Below, piece after piece: positions 1 through 8,400 of a stretch of 64,000 bases of DNA; position 1 is the first letter of the stretch; every line of letters starts with the position of its first letter. Below the pieces are notes generated by a model that saw nothing but the letters and a program-made list of their open reading frames with translations, had not been told where the DNA came from and did no database searches. The DNA lies in contig NZ_JAKSXX010000235.1 in NCBI RefSeq assembly GCF_022829385.1, positions 1 to 64,000 of the forward strand, read 5' to 3'. The translations under genes and the position numbers were made by a program. This stretch comes from Methylobacterium sp. J-070 (lineage in GTDB: Bacteria > Pseudomonadota > Alphaproteobacteria > Rhizobiales > Beijerinckiaceae).

Positions 1-1591
1 GTGGCGAGTTCGGGCTTGGCGGCGTCCAGGCATAAGGTGTGGCTGTAACCGGGGCAGGCTTCCTCGACGTCCGATGCCGCGACCCTGACTGCTCAGCCAA
101 CGGCGTCGGACGAGTCTCGCAGGCGCAGCAGAGTCCGGTCAGCTCCTGGTGCATGCGGATCGTGCCGTACATGCCGTTGTCGAGCACCACCACCACGATG
201 GCGACGCCGTACTGTATGGCGGTGGCGAACTCCTGCACGCACATCATAACGTCGCCGTCCCCGGCCAGCGCGACGACGATCCGCTCCGGATGCACCCGCT
301 TGGCCATCACGGCGGCCGGCAGGCCGTAGCCCATGGAGCCGGAGGTCGGCGCGAGTTGCGTGCCGAAGCCGCGGAAGCGGTAGTAGCGGTGGATCCAGGT
401 GGCGAAATTGCCGGCGCCGTTGCATATCACCGCGTCGACCGGCAGACGCTCGCGCAGCCACGCCACCGCTTCGCCGTACTGAAAGGCGCCGGGCTGCGGC
501 CCAGGCGTCTCGGACCAGGCGCGGAAGGCCGCATGCGCCGTTTCCGTCCGGCTCGAAGCGGCCGGCTTCGCGGGCTCCAGCGCCGCTAGCGCCGCGCAGA
601 ACGGGCCGGGCGCAGACTGGATCGCCAGCGCCGGCTGATAGACCCGGCCAAGCTCGCCCGCATCCGGGTGGACGTGCACTAGAGGCACGCCGGGGTTCGG
701 GATTTCGAGCAGCCCGTAGCCCTGTGCGGGCAGTTCGGACAGCCGGCCACCGATCATAATCAGGAGGTCCGAGCCGCGGATGCGCTCGATCAGGGCTGGG
801 TTGGGGCCGATGCCGAGTTCCCCCGCGTAGTTCGGATGGTCGGAGGAATACAGCCCGGCACGGCGGAAGGAATTGGCTACCGGCATGTCGAAGCGCCTGG
901 CGAAGGCGGCAAGCCGTTCGCTGTCGGCTTCGCGCCAGCGCGAGCCGCCGACCAGCACCATGGGTGATCGCGCACGCACCAGCATCGTGGCCAGCCGCTC
1001 AATGTCGGCGGGCGAAGGAGCGGGCTCGGCCGGCTCGATCCGAGGCGCGTCGGCGACCGTGACGACGTCGTCGAGCATGTCCTCGGGCAGCGCCACCACC
1101 ACCGGACCGGGCCGGCCCTGCATCGCCACCCGGAAGGCCCGGGCGACAATCTCGGGGATCCGCCCTGCGTCGTCGATCTCCACCGCCCACTTGGCGAGGT
1201 CGCCGAACATCCGCGGGTAGTCGACCTCCTGGAAGGCCTCGCGCCCGCGCATCCGCCGGGCGATCTGGCCGACGAACAAGATCATCGGCGTCGAGTCCTG
1301 CCGAGCGATGTGCACACCCGCCGAGGCGTTGGTGGCGCCGGGGCCGCGGGTGACGAAGCAGATCCCCGGCCGTCCAGTGAGCTTTCCAGAGGCCTCGGCC
1401 ATGATTGAGGCGCCGCCCTCCTGACGGCAGACGATCACGTCGACGCCCGTGTCGTGCAGAGCGTCGAGGACCGCGAGGTAGCTCTCGCCGGGGACGCACG
1501 CGAGGCGGTCGACGCCCTGAGCGAGCAGCTGGTCGACGAGGACCCGTGCGCCCGTACGGCCCACGAATTCACCTGTCTCGACGTCTGACAA
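1..1591 (-). CDS. ThDP-dependent acetolactate-synthase-like enzyme, 3' end abnormal and running off the window
   Basis: This is a thiamine-diphosphate enzyme of the acetolactate synthase/benzoylformate decarboxylase superfamily. I read it by translating the minus strand; the frame is open from a TTG at 1591 to the window edge (about 530 codons). The start has a GGGAG 8 nt upstream. The N-terminal Pyr domain has the catalytic-Glu motif CRQEGGA and the FVTRGPGATNA loop. A central domain follows, then the C-terminal PP domain with GDGDVM and LDNGMYGTI, the Mg/ThDP motif. The true substrate is unknown. It is the last gene of the operon starting at 11312. After the MHQE motif (about 145) the family normally continues for about 70 residues with a conserved pattern. 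Here the reading becomes unrelated, so the 3' part has probably been replaced or frameshifted. Enzyme class is secure; activity is doubtful. Confidence 0.8.
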   Translation of the reverse strand, partial: MSDVETGEFVGRTGARVLVDQLLAQGVDRLACVPGESYLAVLDALHDTGVDVIVCRQEGGASIMAEASGKLTGRPGICFVTRGPGATNASAGVHIARQDSTPMILFVGQIARRMRGREAFQEVDYPRMFGDLAKWAVEIDDAGRIPEIVARAFRVAMQGRPGPVVVALPEDMLDDVVTVADAPRIEPAEPAPSPADIERLATMLVRARSPMVLVGGSRWREADSERLAAFARRFDMPVANSFRRAGLYSSDHPNYAGELGIGPNPALIERIRGSDLLIMIGGRLSELPAQGYGLLEIPNPGVPLVHVHPDAGELGRVYQPALAIQSAPGPFCAALAALEPAKPAASSRTETAHAAFRAWSETPGPQPGAFQYGEAVAWLRERLPVDAVICNGAGNFATWIHRYYRFRGFGTQLAPTSGSMGYGLPAAVMAKRVHPERIVVALAGDGDVMMCVQEFATAIQYGVAIVVVVLDNGMYGTIRMHQELTGLCCACETRPTPLAEQSGSRHRTSRKPAPVTATPYAWTPPSPNSP

Positions 1592-1654
1592 TTCCAAGTC
1601 TCCCAAGAACAATTCTATCTCTCGATCTGATCGTGGTTCTTGCAACGATGACCG

Positions 1655-2092
1655 TTAGTCAACATAAGCTCGTATATTCGTAGCAGATGCGACCGTTTCT
1701 TCACGTTGATTGAGACACACGACTTCAGCTATGATGCGTCTCTTCGCAGGATCGACCGAAGTGATTGTGTATCGCGTCTTGATCGTATCGCCGAAGCGCA
1801 CGGGGCCGACGAACCGGACGCGATCGTACCCGAGCGAGACGGTCCGACCGATCCGCATCTTGGCGGACGCGGCCGACATAAAACCCATGAGCAAGGTTCC
1901 GTGCGCGATGCGCTCCCCGTATCGGCCTGCCTTCATGTATTCGTGGTCAATATGATTTGGCGAGAAGTCACCGGTAATACCGGCATAGGCATACACGTCG
2001 GACTCAGACACCGTCTTCGTAAACACGACCCTGGCGCCGACCTCCACTTCCTCGATGCGGCCGCTCCTTGATTGAAAATATTCCAGCTCCAT
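1655..2092 (-). CDS. MaoC-like (R)-specific enoyl-CoA hydratase
   Basis: This is a 145-residue hot-dog-fold hydratase of the MaoC/hydratase-2 type, which adds water to 2-enoyl-CoA. The start at 2092 is chosen because a GGGAAAGAG stretch lies just upstream; a longer frame reaches 2179 but runs into the neighbour. The hydratase-2 signature is visible as AGITGDFSPNHIDHEYM near residues 40-55, with the Asp and His expected for catalysis, followed by IAHGTLLMGFMS. It sits between the CoA-transferase gene (stop 2160) and the ThDP enzyme gene (start 1591), all on the same strand with short gaps, so it very likely works on the CoA thioester made by the transferase. The exact substrate cannot be read from the sequence. 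Confidence 0.88.
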   Translation of the reverse strand: MELEYFQSRSGRIEEVEVGARVVFTKTVSESDVYAYAGITGDFSPNHIDHEYMKAGRYGERIAHGTLLMGFMSAASAKMRIGRTVSLGYDRVRFVGPVRFGDTIKTRYTITSVDPAKRRIIAEVVCLNQREETVASATNIRAYVD

Positions 2093-2159
2093 CGCAGCTC
2101 TTTCCCTTGGCTCTTGTCGCGTCGAGTTCGAGTGGTCCGGTCTTGTACCGGGCTCGGGG

Positions 2160-3365
2160 CTACACGATCCGTGTTGCACGGAGCTCTTCGATCCGCAGGT
2201 GGGAATAGCCGAGCCATTCGCTCAGGACTTCCGTGCTGTGCTCGCCGAGTTGCGGCGGCGCGGTCCAGCCGGCGGTGATGTCGAACTCGGAGTAGCGGGC
2301 GGCGGGGCCGAGCGTCGGCACAGTTCCGTAGGTCGGGTGATCGAGTTCGACGCGCAGACCGCGGTGTTGGACCTGCGCGAGCTCGAAGACTTCGCGCATG
2401 TTATTGACCCGCGCGCAGGGCACGCCGGCACGCTCAAGAGAGGCGATGATGTCTGCGGTCGTGAACTTGAGCATCTCGGCGTCGAGTATCGCGTACAGCT
2501 CATACCGGTTCGTGACGCGCACCGTCATCGTACTGAAGCGCGGATCGGTGACGAGATCGTCCCGGCCTAGGATCGTGCAGAACGCCTTAAAGAAGTTCTG
2601 GAAGCCCGCGCCGATGACCGCCCAGCCGTCAGACGTTCGAAACGCCTTGTACGGGACCTGCTGGGCATGCTCGGAACCCCACTTGAGTGGCTCCGTACCG
2701 GTCATCAGGTATTCCAGCGCAGCGTTGGCGAGGAACGCCACCTCGCTCTCGAGTAGGCTGGTCGTGACGTGCTGCCCACGCCCGGTGGTCGCGCGCTGGA
2801 GCAGGGCGGCGACGATCGCGGTCTGACAGTTCATCCCAGCCAACATGTCGAAGGCCGAAGTCCCGAGCTTGATCGGCGCGCCCGTGCGCTCGCCCGTTAT
2901 ACTCATGTAACCACCGAGCGCCTGGATCGTCAGATCGAACGCACCCAGCTCCGCGTCTGGCCCGTCGGGACCGAAACCGGAGATCGAGGCGTAGACGAGG
3001 CGGGGGGCCTGCGCGCTGAGGCTGGCGTAGTCGAGACCAAGGCGCGCCATCACGCTCGGACGGAAGTTCTCGAGCACAACGTCGGCCTGGAGGCAGAGTT
3101 CGCGGGCGACCGCCCGGCCGGCCTCCGCCTGAAGATTGAGCGTGATCGACCGCTTGTTCCTGTTCGTCGCGTACCACGTGATGCCGTTGTCGGCGAAGAA
3201 GGGCGGTCCTTGACCGCGCAGCGGATCGCCGGTCGTCGGCAGTTCAACCTTGACGACGTCTGCGCCTAGATCGCCGAGGAGCTGCGCGCAGTACGGTCCC
3301 GCGAAGAAGCGCGAGAAGTCGACGATCCTGATGCCGGTGAGGGGCTTTGTGCTTTGCTGCGTCAT
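2160..3365 (-). CDS. CaiB/BaiF family (class III) CoA-transferase
   Basis: This 401-residue protein moves CoA between acids through an aspartyl-CoA thioester. The N-terminus has the family hallmark FSRFFAGPYCAQLLGDLGADVVKVE in pieces (residues about 16-40), followed by the RNKRSI block. A candidate catalytic Asp is in GAFDLTIQALGGY near residue 165. Length is typical of the family (about 400). It lies between the crotonase (stop 3432) and the MaoC hydratase (start 2092) in the LysR-linked operon. Presumably it activates the imported acid so that the hydratase, crotonase and dehydrogenase can act on it. Substrate and CoA donor are unknown. The start codon has only a weak purine stretch upstream. 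Confidence 0.9.
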   Translation of the reverse strand: MTQQSTKPLTGIRIVDFSRFFAGPYCAQLLGDLGADVVKVELPTTGDPLRGQGPPFFADNGITWYATNRNKRSITLNLQAEAGRAVARELCLQADVVLENFRPSVMARLGLDYASLSAQAPRLVYASISGFGPDGPDAELGAFDLTIQALGGYMSITGERTGAPIKLGTSAFDMLAGMNCQTAIVAALLQRATTGRGQHVTTSLLESEVAFLANAALEYLMTGTEPLKWGSEHAQQVPYKAFRTSDGWAVIGAGFQNFFKAFCTILGRDDLVTDPRFSTMTVRVTNRYELYAILDAEMLKFTTADIIASLERAGVPCARVNNMREVFELAQVQHRGLRVELDHPTYGTVPTLGPAARYSEFDITAGWTAPPQLGEHSTEVLSEWLGYSHLRIEELRATRIV

Positions 3366-3431
3366 GATTGATCCATTTCCATGCGGCTGCCCGTCGAACC
3401 GGGATCGGTTGGTGGTCCGTGGGCGCGCTTG

Positions 3432-4208
3432 TCAGCGTCCGCTGAAGATCGCCCGGCGCTTCTCGAAGTGCGCCTGCATGCCCTCGGCGTAGTCCTGCGT
3501 CGCGTCGAGCGGACGACGCAGGGCCTGATCGAGCGCGGCCGCGTCGGGCAGCGACAGGGAGAGGCCGAGGTTGATTGATCGCTTGAGCGCTGCCAATGCG
3601 AGGGGGCCGGTCGCCTCCATCTCGGCGATCCAGGCGAGCGCTGCGCCGCTCAACTGCTCGCGCGGCACAACGCGCTGCAAGATGCCCAGTTGCTCGGCCT
3701 CCCGCGCATTGAAGTCGCGCGCCGTGAAGAGAAGGTTCTTGGCGCGCGCGGCCCCAACGAGCCGCGTAAGCGTTACGGGACCGCCGCTGCCGGGATAGGC
3801 ACCGAGCCGCATCTCCGGAAAGCCGAAACGTGCGTCCTCGGCGGCGATGCGTAGGTCGCAGGCCAGCGCGAGTTCGAGACCGCCCCCGAGGCACCAGCCG
3901 AAGATCGCCGCGACCACCGGCTTCGAGGACCGCCAGATCTCCTCGCTCAGCGCGAGCAGGGCCTGGCTCTGCGCCCCTTTGCCCGCCTGCGAGAGCGTGG
4001 CGCGCTCCTTCAGATCGGTCCCGGCCGAAAACGCCCGGTCGCCCGCGCCCGTGATGACGATGCCGCGGACGTCGCCGGCGTTCTCAGCGGCGCGCACAGC
4101 CTCGCGCAGGTTGGCGACGAGTTCGTTGGAGAGCGCGTTGCGCGCCTCTGGCCGGTTCATCGTCAGGACGAGAGCGCTGCCGTGCCGCTCGGTGTCGAGC
4201 ACCGTCAT
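3432..4208 (-). CDS. Enoyl-CoA hydratase/isomerase (crotonase) family protein
   Basis: This is a 258-residue crotonase-fold protein. The start at 4208 is preferred over 4298 because CGGGAGGGG stands directly upstream. The oxyanion-hole motif GWCLGGGLELALACDLRIA and the FGFPEMRLG block, carrying the first catalytic Glu, are clear. The second catalytic Glu of true enoyl-CoA hydratases (in the block after LTRLVGA) aligns with Asn in my reading, so this may be an isomerase, hydrolase or another crotonase rather than a hydratase. It is encoded between the ABC transporter ATPase (stop 4365) and the CoA-transferase (start 3365), in the same direction. Family assignment is secure; the reaction is not. 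Confidence 0.88.
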   Translation of the reverse strand: MTVLDTERHGSALVLTMNRPEARNALSNELVANLREAVRAAENAGDVRGIVITGAGDRAFSAGTDLKERATLSQAGKGAQSQALLALSEEIWRSSKPVVAAIFGWCLGGGLELALACDLRIAAEDARFGFPEMRLGAYPGSGGPVTLTRLVGAARAKNLLFTARDFNAREAEQLGILQRVVPREQLSGAALAWIAEMEATGPLALAALKRSINLGLSLSLPDAAALDQALRRPLDATQDYAEGMQAHFEKRRAIFSGR

Positions 4209-4364
4209 GCCGCCCCTCCCGTCGATTCTCGGCCTGTCCCGTTCGGCATCCCGCGACACCCGTATCGATAAGGTCCTATCCCCGCGCCGACAGACCATCC
4301 GATCGCGCCCGTCGGGCGCCCACGACGGATGGACGCGCGGCCCCGTCTCTTAGGTTTCGACGCG

Positions 4365-5513
4365 TCAGGCATCGAGGAGCCGCACGCGATCGGCTGGGAT
4401 GTGCATGCCGACGTCCTGGCCTTCCTCGAACAGCTCGTTTGGCAGCGCGTGCACGCGCAACGCCCCGCCCGGCCAAGCCAGCGTGTAGTCCACCGTGTCG
4501 CCTAGGAGGGCGCGCCGCGTTACTCGGGCGGGCCAGCGGTTCGGTCCGGGTCGATGCTCGCGCGCGAGTTGCGGGTACACCGCGTGCACCGCCGCGAGCC
4601 GCTCGTCGGAGGGTGCCGCGCCACCGAGGGGCCGCTCGCAGGTGAGGTCCGCCTCGCCGGCCCGGCAGAAGAGCGAGCCGTCCGCATTCTGCGCCACCAC
4701 ATGCACCGACAGGATGTTGGCCGCGCCGATGAAGTCGGCCACGAAGCGCGTGCGCGGCCGGTCGTAGACGTCGAGAGGTGCCCCCTCCTGCTCGATACGC
4801 CCCTCGCGCATCACGATGATGCGGTCTGAGATCGCCATGGCCTCCTCCTGATCGTGCGTCACGTAGATCGTCGTCACTGATGTCTTGCGCTGCAGTTCCT
4901 TGATCTCGTCGCGCATCTGGACGCGCAGGACGGCGTCGAGGTTCGAGAGCGGCTCGTCCAGGAGGATGGCCTTCGGCTCGAACGCGTAGGCGCGGGCCAG
5001 CGCCACGCGCTGCTGCTGGCCCCCGCTGAGGGCGGTCGCCGGCCGATCGATCATGGTGTCCATCCCGACCATCGCGAGGGCGTGACGCACGCGGCGACGC
5101 AACTCCTCGCCCCGCACGCCCCTGAGCTTCAAGCCGAACGCCACGTTCTCCATGACGCTCATGTGCGGCCAGATCGCGTAGGACTGGAACACCATCGAAA
5201 GCCGCCGCTTGTCGGGCGGGATGTTGATGCGCTGCGCGGACGAGAACACAGTCTTCCCATCGACCAGGATCTCACCCTCCTGCGGCGTCTCCAGCCCGGC
5301 GATGCAGCGCAGCACCGTCGACTTTCCGCACCCCGACGGCCCGAGCAGGGACAGGTGGGAACTCGTGGGGACGGCCAGCGACAGACCGTGCACGACTGTC
5401 CGACCTTCGTAGCCTGCGACGAGGTTCCGGACTTCGATGAAGCTCGCGCCCGTGCGGCGCCCTTCCTCCGCGGTCCCCATCGTCAACCCCTCTGTCACCA
5501 CGTCTCGCCCCAT
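4365..5513 (-). CDS. ABC transporter ATP-binding protein, PotA/FbpC type
   Basis: This is the ATPase of the importer encoded with the permease (5535-7250) and binding protein (7251-8327). It has Walker A GPSGCGKS, a Q-loop in MVFQSYAIWPHMS, the signature LSGGQQQR, Walker B ILLDEPLSNLD and a switch His in THDQEEA. A C-terminal TOBE-like regulatory region follows (from about residue 240 to the end at 382). The start at 5513 is placed 10 nt after a GGGAGG; another ATG lies at 5531, right after the permease stop. The family carries ferric iron, polyamines, phosphonates or small organic acids. In this catabolic context an organic acid is likely, but that is inference. Confidence 0.92.
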   Translation of the reverse strand: MGRDVVTEGLTMGTAEEGRRTGASFIEVRNLVAGYEGRTVVHGLSLAVPTSSHLSLLGPSGCGKSTVLRCIAGLETPQEGEILVDGKTVFSSAQRINIPPDKRRLSMVFQSYAIWPHMSVMENVAFGLKLRGVRGEELRRRVRHALAMVGMDTMIDRPATALSGGQQQRVALARAYAFEPKAILLDEPLSNLDAVLRVQMRDEIKELQRKTSVTTIYVTHDQEEAMAISDRIIVMREGRIEQEGAPLDVYDRPRTRFVADFIGAANILSVHVVAQNADGSLFCRAGEADLTCERPLGGAAPSDERLAAVHAVYPQLAREHRPGPNRWPARVTRRALLGDTVDYTLAWPGGALRVHALPNELFEEGQDVGMHIPADRVRLLDA

Positions 5514-5534
5514 GTCCCCGGTACCTCCCATCGG

Positions 5535-7250
5535 TCAGCCTCGAGCCAGGGCAGCAGTCCCGCGCCCGATGAGCAACATCGTCAGCAGCACGATGCCGCT
5601 CTGGACTATGACTAGGGCGCTCACCTGCGGCAGCCCCCCTGATTCCCAGAAGTTGAGGACGGCCGGTCCGAGCACCTGGATGCCGCCAGACACGAGGAAG
5701 ATCGAAGCGCTGACCTCGCCGATCGAGACCATGAATAGCAGCGCCCAAGTGCTCACCATCCCAGGGCGTAGGAGTGGCAGCGTGATCGACCACAGCACGC
5801 GGGCACGGCCCGCTCCAAAGACCTGGGCCGCCTCGTCGAGCGCCCTGTCAACCTGCACGACCACGCCGCTCATCGCCCGGTATCCGAGCGGCAGGAAGAT
5901 GACGAGGTAGCCGAGGAGCAACGCAAACAATGTTCCGTAGATCTTGAACGGGAGAAGCAGGATCATCCACAGGAAGCCGAACGCGAAGATCAGCCGCGGA
6001 AAGGCCTGAGGCAGCATGATCACCTGCTCGAGTATGCGCCCGGCGCGGTTGTCCGCACGGTGAACGATGATGGCGAGCAGTGTGGACAGAAACACGCCGA
6101 TCGTTCCGGTGGCGATACCGAGGATGACACTGTTGACGATCGCCTGACGCGTCGTCGGCAGGTCGAGGATCACATACGCGTAGTTGGCGAGCGTCCAGTC
6201 CGACGGATCGAAGCGCAGGTCGGAACTGGTCTGGAGCGAGGCGATCAGCAGGGTGCCGAGCGGGAGGACCAGTGACAGGAACACGTAGAGGCAGACGATG
6301 CCGGTCAAGAGTGGCTTCCATCCCCGTACGTCGATCGGCTGTGGCCGGTAGGTCTTACCGGTGACGACGACGTAGGAGCGGCCCCGCAGAATCCGGGCGG
6401 ACATCCAGACGGATAGGGCCGTGAATCCGATCAGCAGGAGGCCCAGCGCGCTCGCCAGCGGCAGGTTGGGCGGATAGCCCTGGAACAGGACGTAGATCGC
6501 GGTCGTCACCACGTAGAAGCGCGACTTCGCCCCCAGGATCGCAGGAATCGCGAACGCCGCCATGGTGGCCGAGAACACGAAGACTGCGGCGCTCAGGATG
6601 GCCGGCATCATCAGGGGCAGGCTGATTCTGAGCGCCGTGCGCCAATGATTGGCGCCGATCACGGACGCGCATTCCTCTAGCGCCGGGTTCATCCGGTCCA
6701 TCGCAGCGCCGACCATCAGGAAGACCACGGGCGCCTCGACCAAGGCCAGCACGAACACGATCCCGCCGAGCGACGTGATGTCGATGAGCGGTCCCGGCAT
6801 GCCAGTCAGGCTCACGTAGGCCTTGTTGATCAGGCCACCGTCCGGTGCGGCGAGCTCGACCCAGGCCAGTGCACCGACGAGAGGCCCCAGCGGGTAGGGG
6901 ATCGTGATTAGGATGCGGAACAGCCCGGCCGCCGGCAGCTGGGTCCGGTTCACAATCCAGGCGAGCGTCACGCCGATCGCCACGCAAAGTACCGTAGCGC
7001 AGGCCGACATCGCGATCGAATGCCAGATCCAGTCGAGGTGTTCGAAGATCTCGAGGATCGGCCCGAATCCGTATTCCGTGACCGGCAGCGCCTCGGGATC
7101 GCCGACGTTGAAGGCGCTCGTCGCGATCAGCGCGATCGGCATGCCAAGCAGGCTCGACAGCGCAAGCAGGGGAACAGCGACATCGAGGGACAGTCCGGGG
7201 CGCGCGACGGGCGTCGTCACGACGGGTTGAGCCAGGGCGGACGTGCGCAT
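5535..7250 (-). CDS. ABC transporter permease, fused two-domain FbpB type
   Basis: This 571-residue inner-membrane permease has two binding-protein-dependent transport domains in one chain, as in FbpB/ThiP/PhnV-like systems. Hydrophobic segments run through the whole protein. Each half carries an EAA-type loop, seen as EECASVIGANHWRTALRISLP in the first half and DEAAQVFGAGRARVLWSITLP in the second (both read across overlapping short pieces). The start ATG directly abuts the TAA of the binding-protein gene upstream, and the ATPase gene follows 21 nt after the stop, so the three are co-translated. It forms the channel of the importer; the substrate depends on the binding protein. Confidence 0.92.
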   Translation of the reverse strand: MRTSALAQPVVTTPVARPGLSLDVAVPLLALSSLLGMPIALIATSAFNVGDPEALPVTEYGFGPILEIFEHLDWIWHSIAMSACATVLCVAIGVTLAWIVNRTQLPAAGLFRILITIPYPLGPLVGALAWVELAAPDGGLINKAYVSLTGMPGPLIDITSLGGIVFVLALVEAPVVFLMVGAAMDRMNPALEECASVIGANHWRTALRISLPLMMPAILSAAVFVFSATMAAFAIPAILGAKSRFYVVTTAIYVLFQGYPPNLPLASALGLLLIGFTALSVWMSARILRGRSYVVVTGKTYRPQPIDVRGWKPLLTGIVCLYVFLSLVLPLGTLLIASLQTSSDLRFDPSDWTLANYAYVILDLPTTRQAIVNSVILGIATGTIGVFLSTLLAIIVHRADNRAGRILEQVIMLPQAFPRLIFAFGFLWMILLLPFKIYGTLFALLLGYLVIFLPLGYRAMSGVVVQVDRALDEAAQVFGAGRARVLWSITLPLLRPGMVSTWALLFMVSIGEVSASIFLVSGGIQVLGPAVLNFWESGGLPQVSALVIVQSGIVLLTMLLIGRGTAALARG

Positions 7251-8327
7251 TTACATCCCCGTAATGCTGTTCCAGAGCTTCACGAACTCGGCGTGCCGCG
7301 CGGGCGACGCGTAGTCCTTGAAGTCGGTCGGCAGCAAGATCTTGACGTCCTCGAGCTTCGGCACGTCGGGAAGCGTGACGTCGTTGCGGGTCGAGGACGA
7401 GCCTTGGATGCGGTTCCAGGCCGTCTGACCCTCCTGGGAGAGGAAGTAGTCGATGAAGACCTTCGCGGCGTTCGGCCGCTGCGTCGCGACGAGGATGCCG
7501 ACGACCTGGGTCTGGGCGGGAGCCCCCTCCGGCGGATAGACGACTTCGATGGCTTGGTTGAGCCGCTTCGCCTTCACGTACTGATAGTTGCTGACCTTGC
7601 CCCCGATCTTGAGATTGCCGCTCTGGATGTCCGATAGGATCTGCGTGGAGGAGGCGTATGCCCGGGGTTTCTGCCGGGCTAGTTTCGTCCAGTAATCCTT
7701 CGGCATGATGTCCTTGAGCAGGTACCACCACGTGTACTGGGTACCGGCCGACGAGTTCTGGAAGCCGACCTGCTGCGACCACCGCGGATCGAGGAGATCC
7801 GTCCACGTCTTCGGCGCCGTGGCCGCGTCGACGTACCGGGGGTCGTACATCATCGGTCCGATGTTGATGAAATACGTCGTCCAGTAGCCGACCGGATCGC
7901 TCCTGAGATTGGGTGCGTAGGCGTCCATCTCCGGCGAGATGTAGGCAAGCAGTTGCTTGCGCTGCCGCAGCACATCCATGAGTCCGGGATCGGAACACAT
8001 GTACGCGTCGATCTCGCTGGCGCCCGTGCGGAGTTCGGCCTGCAGCTTCGGCATCGCCGAGCCCGGGAGCGCGCGCTGCTGGAGCGCCTGGATGCCGGTC
8101 TTTTCCGTGAACGCACGCAGAAAAGTGACGACGTCGTTCTCTTGGTCGCTGTGCATCACGACGAGCGTGCCCTCCTTCCTGGCCTGAGCCAGATCGGGGG
8201 GCGCGTCGGCCGCGCTGGCCGGCCTACTCGCGATGAAAGGCGCCGCGAGTCCGGTCGCCGCGAGCCCTACGAGCAGACCTCGCCTACCTGGATCGAACGC
8301 GGTGGGTCGCCGCACGCTGAAGCGCAT
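7251..8327 (-). CDS. Extracellular solute-binding protein, family 1 (Fe/organic-acid ABC importer)
   Basis: This is a 358-residue periplasmic receptor. The start at 8327 is used because GGGAGG lies 9 nt upstream; the ATG at 8336 would overlap that site. The N-terminus is a Tat-like signal with GRRGLLVGLAATG at about residues 14-26 and an ASA-A type cleavage site near residue 40. The mature part follows the FbpA/AfuA pattern (EGTLVVMHSD, SDPGLMDVL, KTWTDLLDPRW, AQTQVVGILV). The stop TAA abuts the permease ATG. I do not see enough to say whether iron, a phosphonate or an organic acid is bound; the operon favours a carbon source. Confidence 0.9.
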   Translation of the reverse strand: MRFSVRRPTAFDPGRRGLLVGLAATGLAAPFIASRPASAADAPPDLAQARKEGTLVVMHSDQENDVVTFLRAFTEKTGIQALQQRALPGSAMPKLQAELRTGASEIDAYMCSDPGLMDVLRQRKQLLAYISPEMDAYAPNLRSDPVGYWTTYFINIGPMMYDPRYVDAATAPKTWTDLLDPRWSQQVGFQNSSAGTQYTWWYLLKDIMPKDYWTKLARQKPRAYASSTQILSDIQSGNLKIGGKVSNYQYVKAKRLNQAIEVVYPPEGAPAQTQVVGILVATQRPNAAKVFIDYFLSQEGQTAWNRIQGSSSTRNDVTLPDVPKLEDVKILLPTDFKDYASPARHAEFVKLWNSITGM

Positions 8328-8400
8328 CGAAACCATCCTCCCTGTTCGACGGGGTGCCGGCTCTGGGTCGTTCGTCGCCCGGGCCTGAACACCCGTCGGA

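Noticed and set aside
6355-7998. A 547-residue open frame on the minus strand
   Set aside because: It lies over the permease and binding-protein genes in another frame and is Arg/Gly/Pro-rich; the real products have clear domains.
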